From positions 2,852,501 to 2,916,500 of the forward strand of contig JAKNDB010000068.1 in the NCBI GenBank assembly GCA_024305405.1: 64,000 nucleotides of DNA. Direction: 5' to 3'. How positions within the stretch are numbered: the stretch's first letter is position 1; each line of letters opens with the position of its first letter. This DNA comes from Dirofilaria immitis. Taxonomy: Eukaryota; Nematoda; Chromadorea; Rhabditida; Onchocercidae. The notes below the pieces were generated by a model that had not been told where the DNA came from, searched no databases, and saw only the letters and a list, made by a program, of their open reading frames with translations. Position numbers and translations under genes: made by a program. Below are positions 14,193-26,074 of the stretch, one piece after another.

Positions 14193-14418
14193 TTAGAAAT
14201 ACATTATATCGAATTGCATTTGCTGACCTTTGACATCTACATTTATGATCATTCCTGTAGAGACGTTTAATTTGCATATTGCACTAGGCGGTAAATTTGA
14301 AATATTACGCGAGTTATTTGTTGACAGGAGAAAGGGGAGATTTGGAATTTTGTTATCAAAAGAGATTGGAAGGGAATGGGGAATAGATAGGATATTCGTT
14401 AAAACAATGCTTAAATAA
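14193..14418. other. Open-frame island, strand uncertain
   Basis: Both strands are open here. The minus strand reads NISNLPPSAICKLNVSTGM within a frame of about 110 codons; the plus strand encodes 62 codons from 14230 (GGKFEILRELFVDRRKGRFG). No splice partner or family is evident. It resembles the island at 11390-11636 in base composition and in both strands being open. It could be a lone exon, a decayed paralogue or chance. Confidence 0.2.
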
Positions 14419-14760
14419 TATAGATAGATTTGATGGTAAAATGAGAAACTCTTATAGCTTAATTTAATGCCAAATTTTGAATAATAAATAAAACTTTGTC
14501 TATATCTAGTTAATGTTCCTGGCAATGTTCAAGTTAAGATTTTCGTAAAATTTTGACATCTTAAGAACAATGAAATTAGAACAAAGTTATTTGAAGAAAT
14601 TCCTAATTCTTCATATCTCGTGTTCTTTTAACCTTCCATATTTTGCTTTATTATGAATTGTATTTGTTTCTCTTCAACTGAAGTTAACTATTCAAGTAAA
14701 TGCTTTAGTTTTACTAACAAGGAATTGATAAACTAACAGAAAAAAATACGGCAAAATAGA

Positions 14761-16227
14761 ATGGCTCAAGCAATTCAGCACTTCAAGCTTCTTATGTATA
14801 TGAAAAAATCGAAACCATGGCGCAAAGTGAACAATTACGATGATTATAAAATACGCAGTTGTGAAAAGGCACGAAATGTTGATAGGATATGCAGGTATTA
14901 ATATAGGAATTGCGATTATTGTACTTCATCTTTTAAACTTTCAATTAAATTATTGAATTGATAATTATGAAAGATGGACGATAGCCATAGACAGTGCCTA
15001 GTTCATACATCTGATGTTTTGTCTAAATTTTTTGATTTTATTTAGGCAGCTCACAGTTAATCGTGCTCCAAGCATCTTACTGAGCTATCACACTCCACGA
15101 GTCAATAAAAGAAATGCCATAAAAAAAAGCTGAACCTCCGTTCTTAATAAGAAATTGTATCAGTGGTGTAAGTTGATTTTTAAATTACTTGTAGACTTAA
15201 ATAAAATAGATATTTATAAAGATTTTAGCTGCATAATCAATATAATCGTTTATGATTAATAGATATGGAAAATTTACAGTTTTATAATGAAATTTAGGTT
15301 TTGGTCTTGAATATCGTAGAGTTATTTTAGCATCAATATTGGGAAAGTTATATACAAAAAGTACAACATTGGAGACAAAAGGCGAAGCAAAGAAAGCAAA
15401 ATGGTCCGGCCAATTCTTTATTTATACAGGATCAAAGTCAGTTATCATACAGTGCTATTCAGCCAGAAAATATGTTATCTTCTGCAGTTGTATCTGCAGC
15501 TAGTATTGCACTATTACGTACTTTTTACACCGTTTGGCACATTGGTCGCATATCAAGGAAATCCTTAAAAACAAATGAAGAAGTAGATTTTCTCTACTAT
15601 TTTTGAAATTGCTCAAGTTCATTAAATTCTGTGGAAGTTGAGTACGATAAAATCTAACTTTTTCTTACCCTTACTGCGAGTCTGTCATTCATGGGTGCAA
15701 CTGATGGAAGTATCTATAAGAAGATAGCACTGCTGTTTGATTAGCGAACATCCGTAATTATAGATTTTTTTTCAGATGCTAATTTCCGGAAATAGGGAGT
15801 AAATGCTAGGTTTTTTTTTGACTTTTCTCATCCCTTGTGTACATATTTATTTAATTGTTAAGGAATATTTTTAGTTTGCTTCATTTTTTTTGTTTCTTGC
15901 AATGGAAATGTGTATATAATGGATCTAAATATTTAGAGAATTACGATATAAACTAAACTCAGATTGCTGTATGTTTCTATTAACTTCTAAGCTTTCTAGA
16001 CTGTAGCAGCTTTGAAACAACTTTCGGTCTCACCAACTGTTGAAAAATGTTTACGAATAACGCCAAAAGGTGGCATCACTGCTAAAGTAATCACGGACAA
16101 ATCGCAGCTATCGAAGCGAGCATTGCATACTCTAAGTCGATGGGCGCGGATGACTGAAGACATCGTGCAGGATGGATATGAATCTGGATACGATGAAGAC
16201 CCTGTTGAAGTTGGATTTACCATTTAA
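14761..16227 (+). CDS. Unrecognised nematode protein, about 245 aa, four exons
   Basis: I do not recognise the family. Exon 1 starts at an ATG at 14761 (MAQAIQHFKLLMYMKKSKPW) and ends at the donor after 14894. Exon 2 starts at about 15044 (QLTVNRAPSILLSYHTPR) and runs to a good GTAAGT donor near 15168, but only if the A8 run at 15121-15128 is off by one. Exon 3 begins at about 15335 (HQYWESYIQKVQHWRQK), carries an Ala/Ser-rich hydrophobic stretch (SAVVSAASIALL) and ends at about 15585. Exon 4 (about 16000-16227; TVAALKQLSVSPTVEKC) ends in an acidic tail (DEDPVEVGFTI) and a TAA. Other junctions are in phase. The protein is basic in its first half. No catalytic motif is visible. A second possible 3' exon lies at about 16605-16812. 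Confidence 0.45.
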
Positions 16228-16604
16228 ATTATGATTATAATTACAATCAGAAACACTGTTCCAAAAATTTTAGTAGAAATAACAATCTTTAATTGTTTAT
16301 GCTGCACATAATTCAACGAAATAAACCTTAAAGTATTGAAATAAAAGCATAAATGGATTTCATTATTGCATTAAAATGAAAATTGTTGTATCGTTGAAGC
16401 CATTCCATATTATAGACTTTCTTTACTGTTGTCTATTTCAGTACCGTTTTTATTGGGAAAATGAATTGATTTAATACTATTTTTTTTTCTAGAAACATTT
16501 GACGCATTATCGCAAACTGATTAATTTTAAATTCCAATGATGATGAAGAATATAACTGTCATTTTCTTCTCTCATGTCATGCATTAATTTCTATTTCAGA
16601 TTTG

Positions 16605-16812
16605 GAACCGCGCAATAACTCTTGCCGATGCATCATATACGGAGAATGAATTCAGTCATGTCACTAAAACCGCATCATATACGGAGAATGAATTCAATCA
16701 CGCCACTAAAACCACAGATGATGCAGTTTCTTTTTCCACTAATGTGGATAAAGAAACGCCAAAGCGAAGACGATCTAATAGACTGCTGAAATCTGTCAAT
16801 TTGGAAATCTAA
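16605..16812 (+). CDS. Possible alternative terminal exon with duplicated 14-aa motif
   Basis: After a good TTTCAG acceptor, an open frame (IWNRAITLADASYTENEF...) runs to a TAA near 16812. It encodes a basic patch typical of nuclear-localisation signals (ETPKRRRSNRLLK). It could be an alternative last exon of the gene at 14761-16227, for example spliced from a GT inside that gene's fourth exon, or the end of a separate transcript. A 42-base direct repeat duplicates the motif ASYTENEFxHxTKT. No function can be assigned. Confidence 0.35.
16630..16713 (+). repeat. Two-copy 42-bp in-frame direct repeat
   Basis: The 42-base unit starting GCATCATATACGGAGAATGA occurs at 16630 and again at 16672 with only three differences. 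Length is a multiple of three, so an exon reading through it stays open. Confidence 0.95.
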
Positions 16813-17468
16813 TCGTTACTTATGGAATAACGATATGACATAAGTGTATCAGTTTTCCAATTTATTATCCAATAAATCTTGGAATGTAAAAAAATTCTTA
16901 TCAAGCATATATTTTTATATTTTTTGTTATCATATATTTTAGTTGTGTCTCTCTTGTTATTTTTGCAAATAATTAGTGTTCTTTATTTTCAATTTTACAC
17001 ATGAAATTCGGAGATTAAAATTGGTTAGAATGCTTAAATATGATCAAAGGCAATTAATCAAAGATATCCATAAAAACGAAGTACATATAGTTCGGATTGG
17101 TATTTATTGGGCAATGTTTTTGCATTACATGTATGTCATATTTTATAATTTAAATGACATGCATTTATCATGTAGCGCTGCACGATAAATATTCTATCGT
17201 CTTCGAATACAAAGTCATACGACATATACAATCCCGATTTGTATGAAATATGCAAAAATAATAGGAAGTATTTTAAATAGTAAACGGAAAGTGTCAGAAT
17301 AAAGGAAGCAAAAAACTAATAAATGAAGAAAGAAGCGATAACTTGATTTCAGTATTTTTAATTGGAGATGGGACATATTAAATTCGTAGGAAATACTGGG
17401 GAGAATAAAGTAATAAGTATGAAAAAGGACAATCAAAAAATACCGCTAGATGGTAGTGTTCAATTGGT

Positions 17469-20400
17469 ATGAAATGTTCGGTGACAGCTGACAGATTTCT
17501 TCCAGAGGTTTTAGTAGCTGACAATATTAATTCTGAAATCTTGAAATGTCAGAAGATTTTTAGAAACAGCGAAAAATTGAAATTTGAAACAATCAGAAAA
17601 AACTGGAGCGGGGATCCTGTGCGTGGACAGAATAGAAAGCTGTTTACATTTTAATTGCCGCACATGTTTTTAATTGCGATTTGAAATGGACTTTGATAAA
17701 TTTCAGATTTAGGTTTTAGGTCAAGTTACAGTATGTCGCTCTAAGTGGTGTATTTAGGGTTCGATGATCGCTCGGCTTTATTTTTTAATGTCTGGTTCTG
17801 GTGTTCGGTCGTTCTGTTAGCAGAGTTCCGGTACTTCTTAGAGGAATTACAGGATATATCTGTCGGCTTCCCAGTTAACGTTTCCAAAGATTCTCATGGC
17901 ATTCAGAACACTGAATTAGTGCTTATTGTTCACTTAGTTCTTTTGATACTCTAATTGATTTCCTCAAAATATCATCCGAGATTATCTTCCAGGGTGCGGA
18001 AGAAAAATTGGCTGATTACACAAAATGGTTATCATCTCACTGCCAACAACAATCGAAAATTTTGAGGGTGAAATTAGTCATGTGGTAGTAGCTGGGAATG
18101 AAACTTTAATTTTCATCAAACCATCTAAATGGCAGGAAAAGAAGAAGAAAATTTGCTTAAAACTGCGCAGTTTGGCGCAGTCATTGATGAAATTTGGATC
18201 ATTATCGGCGGTGAAATCCGGTAAATTCAGATTACGATAACTCGGAAATTTTTTTCAATATTAAAGTTAAATGAAAATTCAGGAAAATATAAATTTAGAC
18301 TGGAGAAATGAAAATACTATAAGATGTTATGCATTATTATTTATCACAATTCTATGATTGGGGCAAGAAAAAGCAATGAAATCTAAAAATATACGAAAGA
18401 CGGCACAAAGGATGTGAAAATATACGAAAGACGGCACAAAGGATGTGAAAATATACGAAAGACGGCACAAAGGATTACCAATATTGATAGACAGATTTAA
18501 ATGGACTTATCGATTCTTATAAAACTGGCTCATTATTGTATTTGTGGAAGATATATAGCCATTTGCGAGAAATATTTTGCACTACTTTTTCTAGGTCAAA
18601 GATAAGATATTAGACTAACTAAAGAATAAATGAAAGTATATAAGTTATGAATCAATATGAATTTGACCACCTGAATTATGCTACCGATCTAAAAACGCAA
18701 TACATCAATTTCTTCTCGACAAGGCTAAACAATTATAATTGAGACTATGAAGTTCACACTTCTAACATTCTGCACAAAAATTCGTTGTTTTTATAGCAAA
18801 TACACAAAGATATGATGATGCATATTAGTAGAATGAAACATTATGTCTGCTTCAGGTGAAGTGTATATTGCAAATGTAAATGGTTCATTGGAACGGTCAT
18901 ACATTATCCGAAGACCAACGCCTGATACATATTCTGTAAACTTATCTAAATTTTAAAATCATAAAATCGAACATGCCCTCAATCACTATATTATTGATGT
19001 ATTATTGCTTTGCATACATTTCATGCAAGATGTTCCATGTGTACATACTTTTATGCAAAGTTAAGGAAGCAAGATTTTCTGTTAGCATGATAGTTAATTA
19101 ATTAATATTGTTAATAATCTATAGCTGATCTCACGCGCGTGAATTTCATAGATCTATCTCATTGACAAAGGCATGCAGTGTGAAGCACAATTCGATGATA
19201 TTTATGATTTTCCTCCAGAATTATTGGATTTTGCATTATTCAGTTGCATCTGTCCTGTTTTCATATCATCCGCTGAACAGCTCAGTATCTACAAAACTTT
19301 TGTAGGACACAAATGCAGATGCGAAGTGGGTAAGTATCATTAACAATGTTTGATTTTAATGCTATAATGATACTTGCGAGTATCGATAATGATACGAGTG
19401 CAGGATACTGGCAAATTTTCTTACACATATTAATCTAGGAAAAATTTAGATAATATAATGTTTTAGCTAATAGTGCCTTGATTTGAACAAAATCCAAGAC
19501 AAATATAACAGCATGTTGTAATAGCTATAATGCATGTTTTCTAAAAAGTCTAGGTATAGCTGAATTAGTGTTTAAAGGCCTAACAGCAACGATTTCTACA
19601 GAAACCAATATGTGATCCTGTCACCGGTATATTAAAATGTTTGTGGTAGAAGCTTCATCAATTTGGTTGGCTTTGAATTTCTTTTTCAGAAACTATATCG
19701 AGGTCATTGGTAGTTTTCGGATATATTCGTGGTCGATTATTAGTTAAGAATGACGATCTTTATGAAGATTTGCAAGACATCGTTTATAGAAAGTCATCAA
19801 ATGGATTGAAAAGTATCGGTAAAATAAAGAATGCTTTTTCCTCATTATGCGATACAGCATAGTGGATACTGAAGCTACTGTTTCCAAATCTTGAAAAAAA
19901 TCCAATTTAGAACTTTTTGAGTTACACATTATTTTTTTCAGTGGGCATATGAATTAATCTTTTTTCTCTTGATTGATTTTCTCGAAAAATTTCTTGATTC
20001 CCGCATTAATATCTGTCTGTTTGAAGCTAAAAGATCCATTAGATCTAATATACCAGCTGAGATATCCAGTAATACAGTTTCTTCTACAGCCAGTGGACAG
20101 ATAGATGATAGTTCCAGCAGTGAACTGGCTTATCGTTGCTCTTCTACCGAAAAAGTAAAAAATTTCTTAATTCTTTGATTTAGGTAGGTTTTGGGAGTAA
20201 ATAATAAGAAGAATTAAATAGCTTTTTTCTTGATATAACCTTATTTCGGATGTCAATAATTATTTGTGTCCATCAATTGCTCTAGAGTTCTCATGAGATT
20301 TCTTGTCATATCTGAAACAGATCGAATGTATTAGTTGATCCAAAAAAATTTTAGTTTGCAAAAAACACGAATCGTTAACAACACCGCGAATGAAAGAAAT

Positions 20401-23400
20401 CCTAATGTGTCAAAAATGTTCAAATGTGGTCAGCAACATGGTAATATTTTTTGTTCTTACCACAAAAAATTTTTATTATTGTTTCTCAGCGTTCAAATTA
20501 TTGTGACAATTCGTGTATTTTTTATTAGTTAACTGAATTAATTGAATTGACTGACACGAACAGCACAAATATGAAATAATGTCGTTTTCTCAGAATTGAA
20601 CTTAGGCGCATATTTCATTAGATTTTGATGCTATGTTTTGTTTCAGGCAATAATTTGGATGCTGAATTATTTGCTGAATATAATGTGGTGAAGGTGGAAG
20701 TTTTTTCTTTTTAATTTTCGCTGCTTGAAATGTTTTTTTTTTATTTATGTTATTGTTATATTTTCTCAGGTCGAAACGCTGTTCACACAAACAGCATTTA
20801 AGCAATACAAACCCGACGTAATTCCAATAGTGATAAATGTTCGCTTCGATAAAAGGGATCGGACATTGGGAAGATTTTGGGTTACCAATACGAGTATATT
20901 TTCAACTGTTGAAAGGGTATTTGTTGAAAATTCGATCTTGCAAATTATATTTTGCTGTTATTATATTCCGTCTAATTTGTAATATCACTAGCTCGTTGCA
21001 GATGCGTAGACTGTGAATATATTTCAGTATATTCCTAACTTTATTTCTGTGTCCCCAAAGATTGACAAAATTAACTACATGAAGAAATATAGTGTATCGT
21101 TACTACTGTATCAAATAGAAAAAAAACAAAAAAATGATTAATTATTTTGTAATTGCAGCGTTTCAAATGTTGTTACTAAGATTGATTTTAGGTATTAAAG
21201 GATAACGCCAAAAGAATAGCGGGATTCCCATTGCTACTTCAAAGATTAGGTGACGATGTTTCGATAAGAGAAATACCGTGTATTGTGCGTACTCGAGCCG
21301 AAAGTACTTACAAAACTTTCTACCGTGCAGTTCCTCTCGATTCGATGCACGCACAAAGCGGTATTTGATGAAGGAAATTTAAATAACCAGCGCGCTTGTA
21401 ATTAATTTCCTCACTAGTAAGACCAAAAGATTAAATTTCTATCGCATTTCCACAATTTTATTTTAGATTTTCAATTTTTCTGGTGGATTTTGGTTGGTTC
21501 AAATGGGTGTTGGCTAACGATGTCATCGATATATCCGCCATGGATAAAGTTAGCACATTTAATTTCAAATAGCTAAGATATTCGATAATTCCAAATAGAT
21601 AATCACAATGACTTACTATATATGTGCCCCATGATTTTCATTGCTAGAATATTCCAGTTTACTCGTCACGGCAATTTGTGTTTTTTCTGCGGTAGTGTTA
21701 TCTTATTGTAGTCTAATCCAATTCGGAATCTGCCAGTAGCGATGATACATTGTCAAGAGGATCTGACCAATGTACTACATGCTCAGGTTTGTTCCTAAAT
21801 AACTGTTATTTTAACACAAATTCGATTTTTGCAGTTAGTTTTACCGAGCTTTTTTGAAAATGTACGAAACTTGTTACACTGAATTACAAAACAACCTTTG
21901 GAGATATTACTGAAGGCTTGCAGAATCTCTCGAAGGGAACAAATTGCCACATGACAGTGAAAGGATCGGTCGTACAAGATGTATATTTGGTTGACATATT
22001 AGAAACTGATGGGATTATGAGCAATTGGCTGACTAATGTGGTTGATGGTTATCGTAAATTTTCAAAATTTTTTCTTCAAATAACTTTGTTTTATTACAGT
22101 TACTAATTTTTTAATGATTTAAGAAAAGAATCTTATGAACAATATTTCATCATGCAAAAGTTTGGTCTGTGAACTTTGTCAGCAAAAGTTGATGGCATCG
22201 ATGATGTTAGGAAGATCGAACACTGCGAATCATGATTTGACAGCACAACCTCAACATATCTGGTCTTCTATAATTTCTGTCTAAGCGTCATATGTTATCC
22301 TTGTTTATGGTATTATGTCGCCCTGATAATCTTTCTACTCTATGAAGATGAAGTTTAGGCAGATACAATTAACTGAAGTTGAGATCAGATTCTGAAATTT
22401 CGATCTTGTCACAAATTCACTTTTCGAGGCAAATTCCTGTTTTTTAATTCAGGCCGTTCTGTTGCCGCCCACCGTTCCCGGTGCCAGTGATGCCAGTAAC
22501 CTTGCCGATGATGATACCAGTGCCAGTTGCTAACAGAAATATATCAACTGTTGAGCATTTGAAGTTTCAAAATTCACCGATGAGAAATACAGAAAGTATC
22601 TTTGTCCCTGAAATGAATGCTGAAAATTCGGCATTTACTCGAAGTTGTACCTGTCATAGGTAAACCAGTTTACCATGGTTTTCTAAATTACTTTTTTTTC
22701 GGTGTTATTTTGATAGTGCTGGATTTACTTTACAGCGTTTCAGCTGTATAGACAATTAGTTCAGATAATTGCATCGTAATAATTCACTTCATTTATATCT
22801 ATCCATTCTATGAAAATTTGATTTACTGACTGTTGTATCATATCACAAAACTTCCCCATTAAGTTTTTATTTACAGTTCGCAAAATATACAGAATGAATG
22901 GCATGGCAATGTTTTTTCGGAAAGGAATAGAACCGCTTCTACGCTGAGTGATAGGGCACAAAATTATTTTAATGAGCGTAAGTTGAGATTGTTCTGTTGA
23001 GATAAGAAGATTGATGTTACTGGCTAAATCATCTAAATTTTAGAGCAAAAACGAGGGATAAAATTTTATTTAACAGATTCAGAAACAATACCTGTCTGAA
23101 GAGCTCACAATTTTGAAGCAAATTCAGTAAATATTTTCAGATAATAATAGTTTATCATCGATTCAGGCATCAGAATTTGAAAAGGACCATCATATGTCAC
23201 AAAAAGTACGAGGCGTTTAGACTTGTTTAATAAAATTTTTTCGAGAAAGGGTAAATAGTTCAGTGAAAAAAGCAATGTAACTTCGAAGATTCAGAAAATG
23301 TTTGAAATATTTGTTTTTGCCATGTTACTGCTGTTTGATTACTTCGGCATTGTTACGCTAAATGACTTCGACAATATCGACGGTTAAATTCATACGATTT

Positions 23401-23759
23401 AAATCGTCCTTCGCACCAATAGTGTTAACCAAATAAAATTCAATAAGAGAGCTAATTATTGCTTTTGCAGATTTCGATAGTAATTCGTACAAACTGAAAC
23501 GTACGAGTTGGGAAAAAGTGAGGATTATCTTTTCCCATAATCATGACTTAATTGATTAATAATTGATAATTTTACAAACTTGATTTCACTTCAACTTCAT
23601 TAAAATATTATGAGACAACGATGACCTATTCGTTTCGTTGTAAACATGATGGAGATTTTCGCTTTAACGATGTTCTTAATGTACAGAGCACTTCAATTTT
23701 AGGCAGTTGCTGCGGACCGCGCGATTCTAACACAAGCATCTATTGCTACTGAAGAATAA
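17469..23759 (+). CDS. Tandem-Tudor-domain protein, many exons
   Basis: Multi-exon gene with two extended Tudor-type modules, which typically bind methylarginine ligands and scaffold germ granules or small-RNA complexes. Readable exons are about 17817-17928, 17994-18222, 18856-18935, 19152-19329, 19690-19818, 20026-20154, 20647-20694, 20771-20920, 21193-21361, 21467-21551, 21917-22048, 22454-22662, 22876-22978 and 23703-23759 (stop TAA). Module 1 reads ISHVVVAGNETLIFIKP, GEVYIANVNGSLERSYI and IYLIDKGMQCEAQFDD. Module 2 reads IREIPCIVRTRAESTYKTFY, FLVDFGWFKWVLANDVIDIS and VYLVDILETDG. Several junctions are phase-consistent (18222/18856, 18935/19152, 19329/19690, 20920/21193). The C-terminal third is Ser/Asn-rich and poorly conserved-looking. 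The C. elegans EKL-1/ERI-5 group is one candidate relative; this is inference. The 5' end is uncertain: an ATG at 17469 opens a 61-codon frame. Frame conflicts occur near 18050 and at 21468-21471. Confidence 0.65.
18389..18477. repeat. 31-bp tandem repeat, 3 copies
   Basis: The unit ATATACGAAAGACGGCACAA (followed by AGGATGTGAAA) occurs at 18389, 18420 and 18451, a 31-base period, in the intron between the Tudor exons ending at 18222 and starting at 18856. Copies are essentially identical. Confidence 0.93.
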
Positions 23760-25161
23760 GCAAACTTCCCAATTTCTAGGTGATGAATCATATCGAATGA
23801 AAGAAGCTTCATATTTGTATCTTTTACAAGGACATTTACTATGAAATTCCAACATAGTTGTGAATATTTTTAAAAGATGAATCCGAAGATTCAGACCGAA
23901 ATAAGCACGATTTTTTCTCATTTTTAATAATATTACACGAATCAGTCTTATTTCCACGTTTTTAGTGATCGTTTCAAATGCATAACTTCCTTCTAAGTTT
24001 GAAATTCTTTATTTTCACCAAACACTCATGAGTTTAGTGCTTTCTGTTCCATCTTTCTGATTATTTAAAAAGTTGGGAAATATATCATATGTCACTCTGT
24101 TTTTTACAACTTATTGTTGTTGTTCTCCTTTGTCAGGTGATTACTATTAAAAATGAATTTTCATGATATCTAATATGATTTTTTATGAAAGCTTCCGACA
24201 GATGTTTTGAAACAGATTATAAAAATGAAAAAATTTCGGAAGAATTGTTTTTATTTTTTATAAATCTAAACCTTATCATTCAATAAACATTGTGTTGAAA
24301 AGAATACTACTGCATTATTTGTAATATCAAGAGACGACTTACTGATAACCGTCCTTTTGAAGTGATAACTTTGACTTACTGTAGGTTAATTAATGCATTC
24401 TGTGACTTTGTACCGTGTTTATTAAACAGTGATTATTGGAAGGCTTGGGAAACAATCACGGTTATTATCAACAGTACTGATGGCCACGAAATATGAGAGA
24501 GAAAGTATTGTCCGGTCAATAGACTGCGCAAAACTATTAGATGATTCCATTACCTATGATTCTTTTACCAATGACTTACTCTGTTCAGTTGATAAGGATG
24601 TTTAGAATAAATGAGATGGAAGGTTTAGAGGACATGTAGGCAAACCATTACAAGATTTTCGTCGTAATATTTTCCAGTGGAAAATAAGAGAATAGAACAT
24701 CGAGGACATCTACTAGAATCACCTAGTAACGATTGAATACATCAGTAAATCAATCACATTCGCGAGAAAATTTCATTGTGACAACTAGTTCCAGAATAGG
24801 CTGCAACTAATCTAATAATTAGACTTTAAACTAATAATTAGATTTTAATTAATAGATCTAGTTGCTTAGTATTGGTCCATTATAAAAAGAGTAATATATG
24901 ATACATTTCATCGTTTATCTTTTAATTCCAATGTCTAGATTATGCTACGTTTTTATTAAATTCTTTATACTTTTTATGTTTTAGTAAATGAAATATCATT
25001 TTTAAAAAAAGAGAAAAGCTCAATGGAAAGTATAGCATTCACTTTTTCAATTTATTATTCAGAATAATTATAAAGGGGATGGAAGAAGATCAAGTGATGT
25101 ATAAAATAAATAAACACAGTTTTATTTTCAGCTTCGTATCGCATAAATCCCTTTAAATGAT
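23760..25161. other. Intergenic region between Tudor gene and IMMP1L
   Basis: About 1.4 kb with no convincing exon on either strand; short open frames lack splice partners. It should contain the Tudor gene 3' UTR and the IMMP1L promoter. A small palindromic-looking stretch with repeated CTAATAATTAGA/TTAATAGATCTA lies around 24810-24865, of unknown meaning. Confidence 0.6.
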
Positions 25162-26074
25162 ATGTTATTTTGGAAGCGATTAAATTGGCGTATTGTTCGA
25201 AATTTTGGCTATTTCTATTGTGCTTCATATGCTCTAGGTCGCCATGTTGGTGAGTTAGTGATATGCTCAGGACCGTCTATGCATCCGACAATACAGGATG
25301 GTGATTTGGTAAGTACTATTTCTCGGTAAATCGTAGCTGATATCCTTTATGAAATCAAGAAAAGAAAGGTTTAATATATCTTTTTTTCTGTCGCTTGATG
25401 ATAGATAGTATAGTGAAGATAAGTTTGTTAAGGTATTCAATATTTGTTGACAGATGAAATGCGTCATTGCCATATTCCGAAATAATTCTTGTGATAGCTT
25501 CCCAGTAACTAAAATGCCCAATCCGTTTCATTTCAAATTAATCTAAAATTCATGTTCTCTTAGTTACTTAGAGAGAAACATAATCTCTTAGTTTCTCGCT
25601 TAAGTTATTTTCATTTACCATTCATTTTCGTTCAATTCCGTCTGATATTCATGACAACTTCACTTTACTCTAATTTAATGATTTATTCTGATCCTTGATT
25701 AAATTGCAGTTTCATGATTAAATCCTGGAATTATAGATATTTGCCGAGCGTCTCAGTGTCAGTTTATCTAACTTACGACGTGGCGATATTGTTGGTGCCC
25801 TAGCACCTCATAATCCGAGTGAAATGCTTTGCAAACGCTTAACAGCCAAGGAGTATGACATAGTGACAAATTGTTATCTGTTACCAAATGGGAAGATTCC
25901 ACGGGGCACGTATACTTGGAAGGTGATAACACAGTGGCTTCTACCGATTCTCGGGTTTTTGGTCCTGTACCAGCAGGTCTTGTACATGTTCGTTTGATTC
26001 TCAGGATATGGCCATTGTCAAGGGCTGGATGGATATCAACGCATTGGTTCTGGGAAAACCAAATGAATAATTGA
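25162..26074 (+). CDS. IMMP1L: Mitochondrial inner membrane peptidase subunit 1
   Basis: Catalytic subunit of the inner-membrane signal peptidase complex (S26 family), which cleaves sorting signals on the intermembrane-space side. Exon 1 is 25162-25308 from ATG, exon 2 is 25737-26074, phase 0 junction. Residues GPSMHPT carry the nucleophile Ser39. [11 protein letters not shown] precedes CKRL, whose Lys82 is the general base. These positions match the usual Ser40/Lys83 of the human protein (166 residues; about 161 here). The usual Gly of the following EGD turn is replaced (KEYD). The last third (GHVYLEGDN...[20 protein letters not shown]) is the conserved C-terminal half. A one-base frame break at the G4 run 25903-25906 separates the two halves of exon 2; without it the protein would stop early. 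Because all family residues on both sides are intact, I read this as a sequence error. Confidence 0.9.

Larger units (their letters stand above)
9059..14760. other. Intergenic region, AT-rich and low-complexity
   Basis: Region upstream of the cadherin gene on the minus strand and upstream of the unknown gene on the plus strand. It holds several simple repeats (listed separately) and two short islands of less AT-biased sequence with open frames, at 11390-11636 and 14193-14418. I see no RNA gene and no further exon chain. The cadherin promoter should lie just above 9058; no clear core element stands out. Confidence 0.55.
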
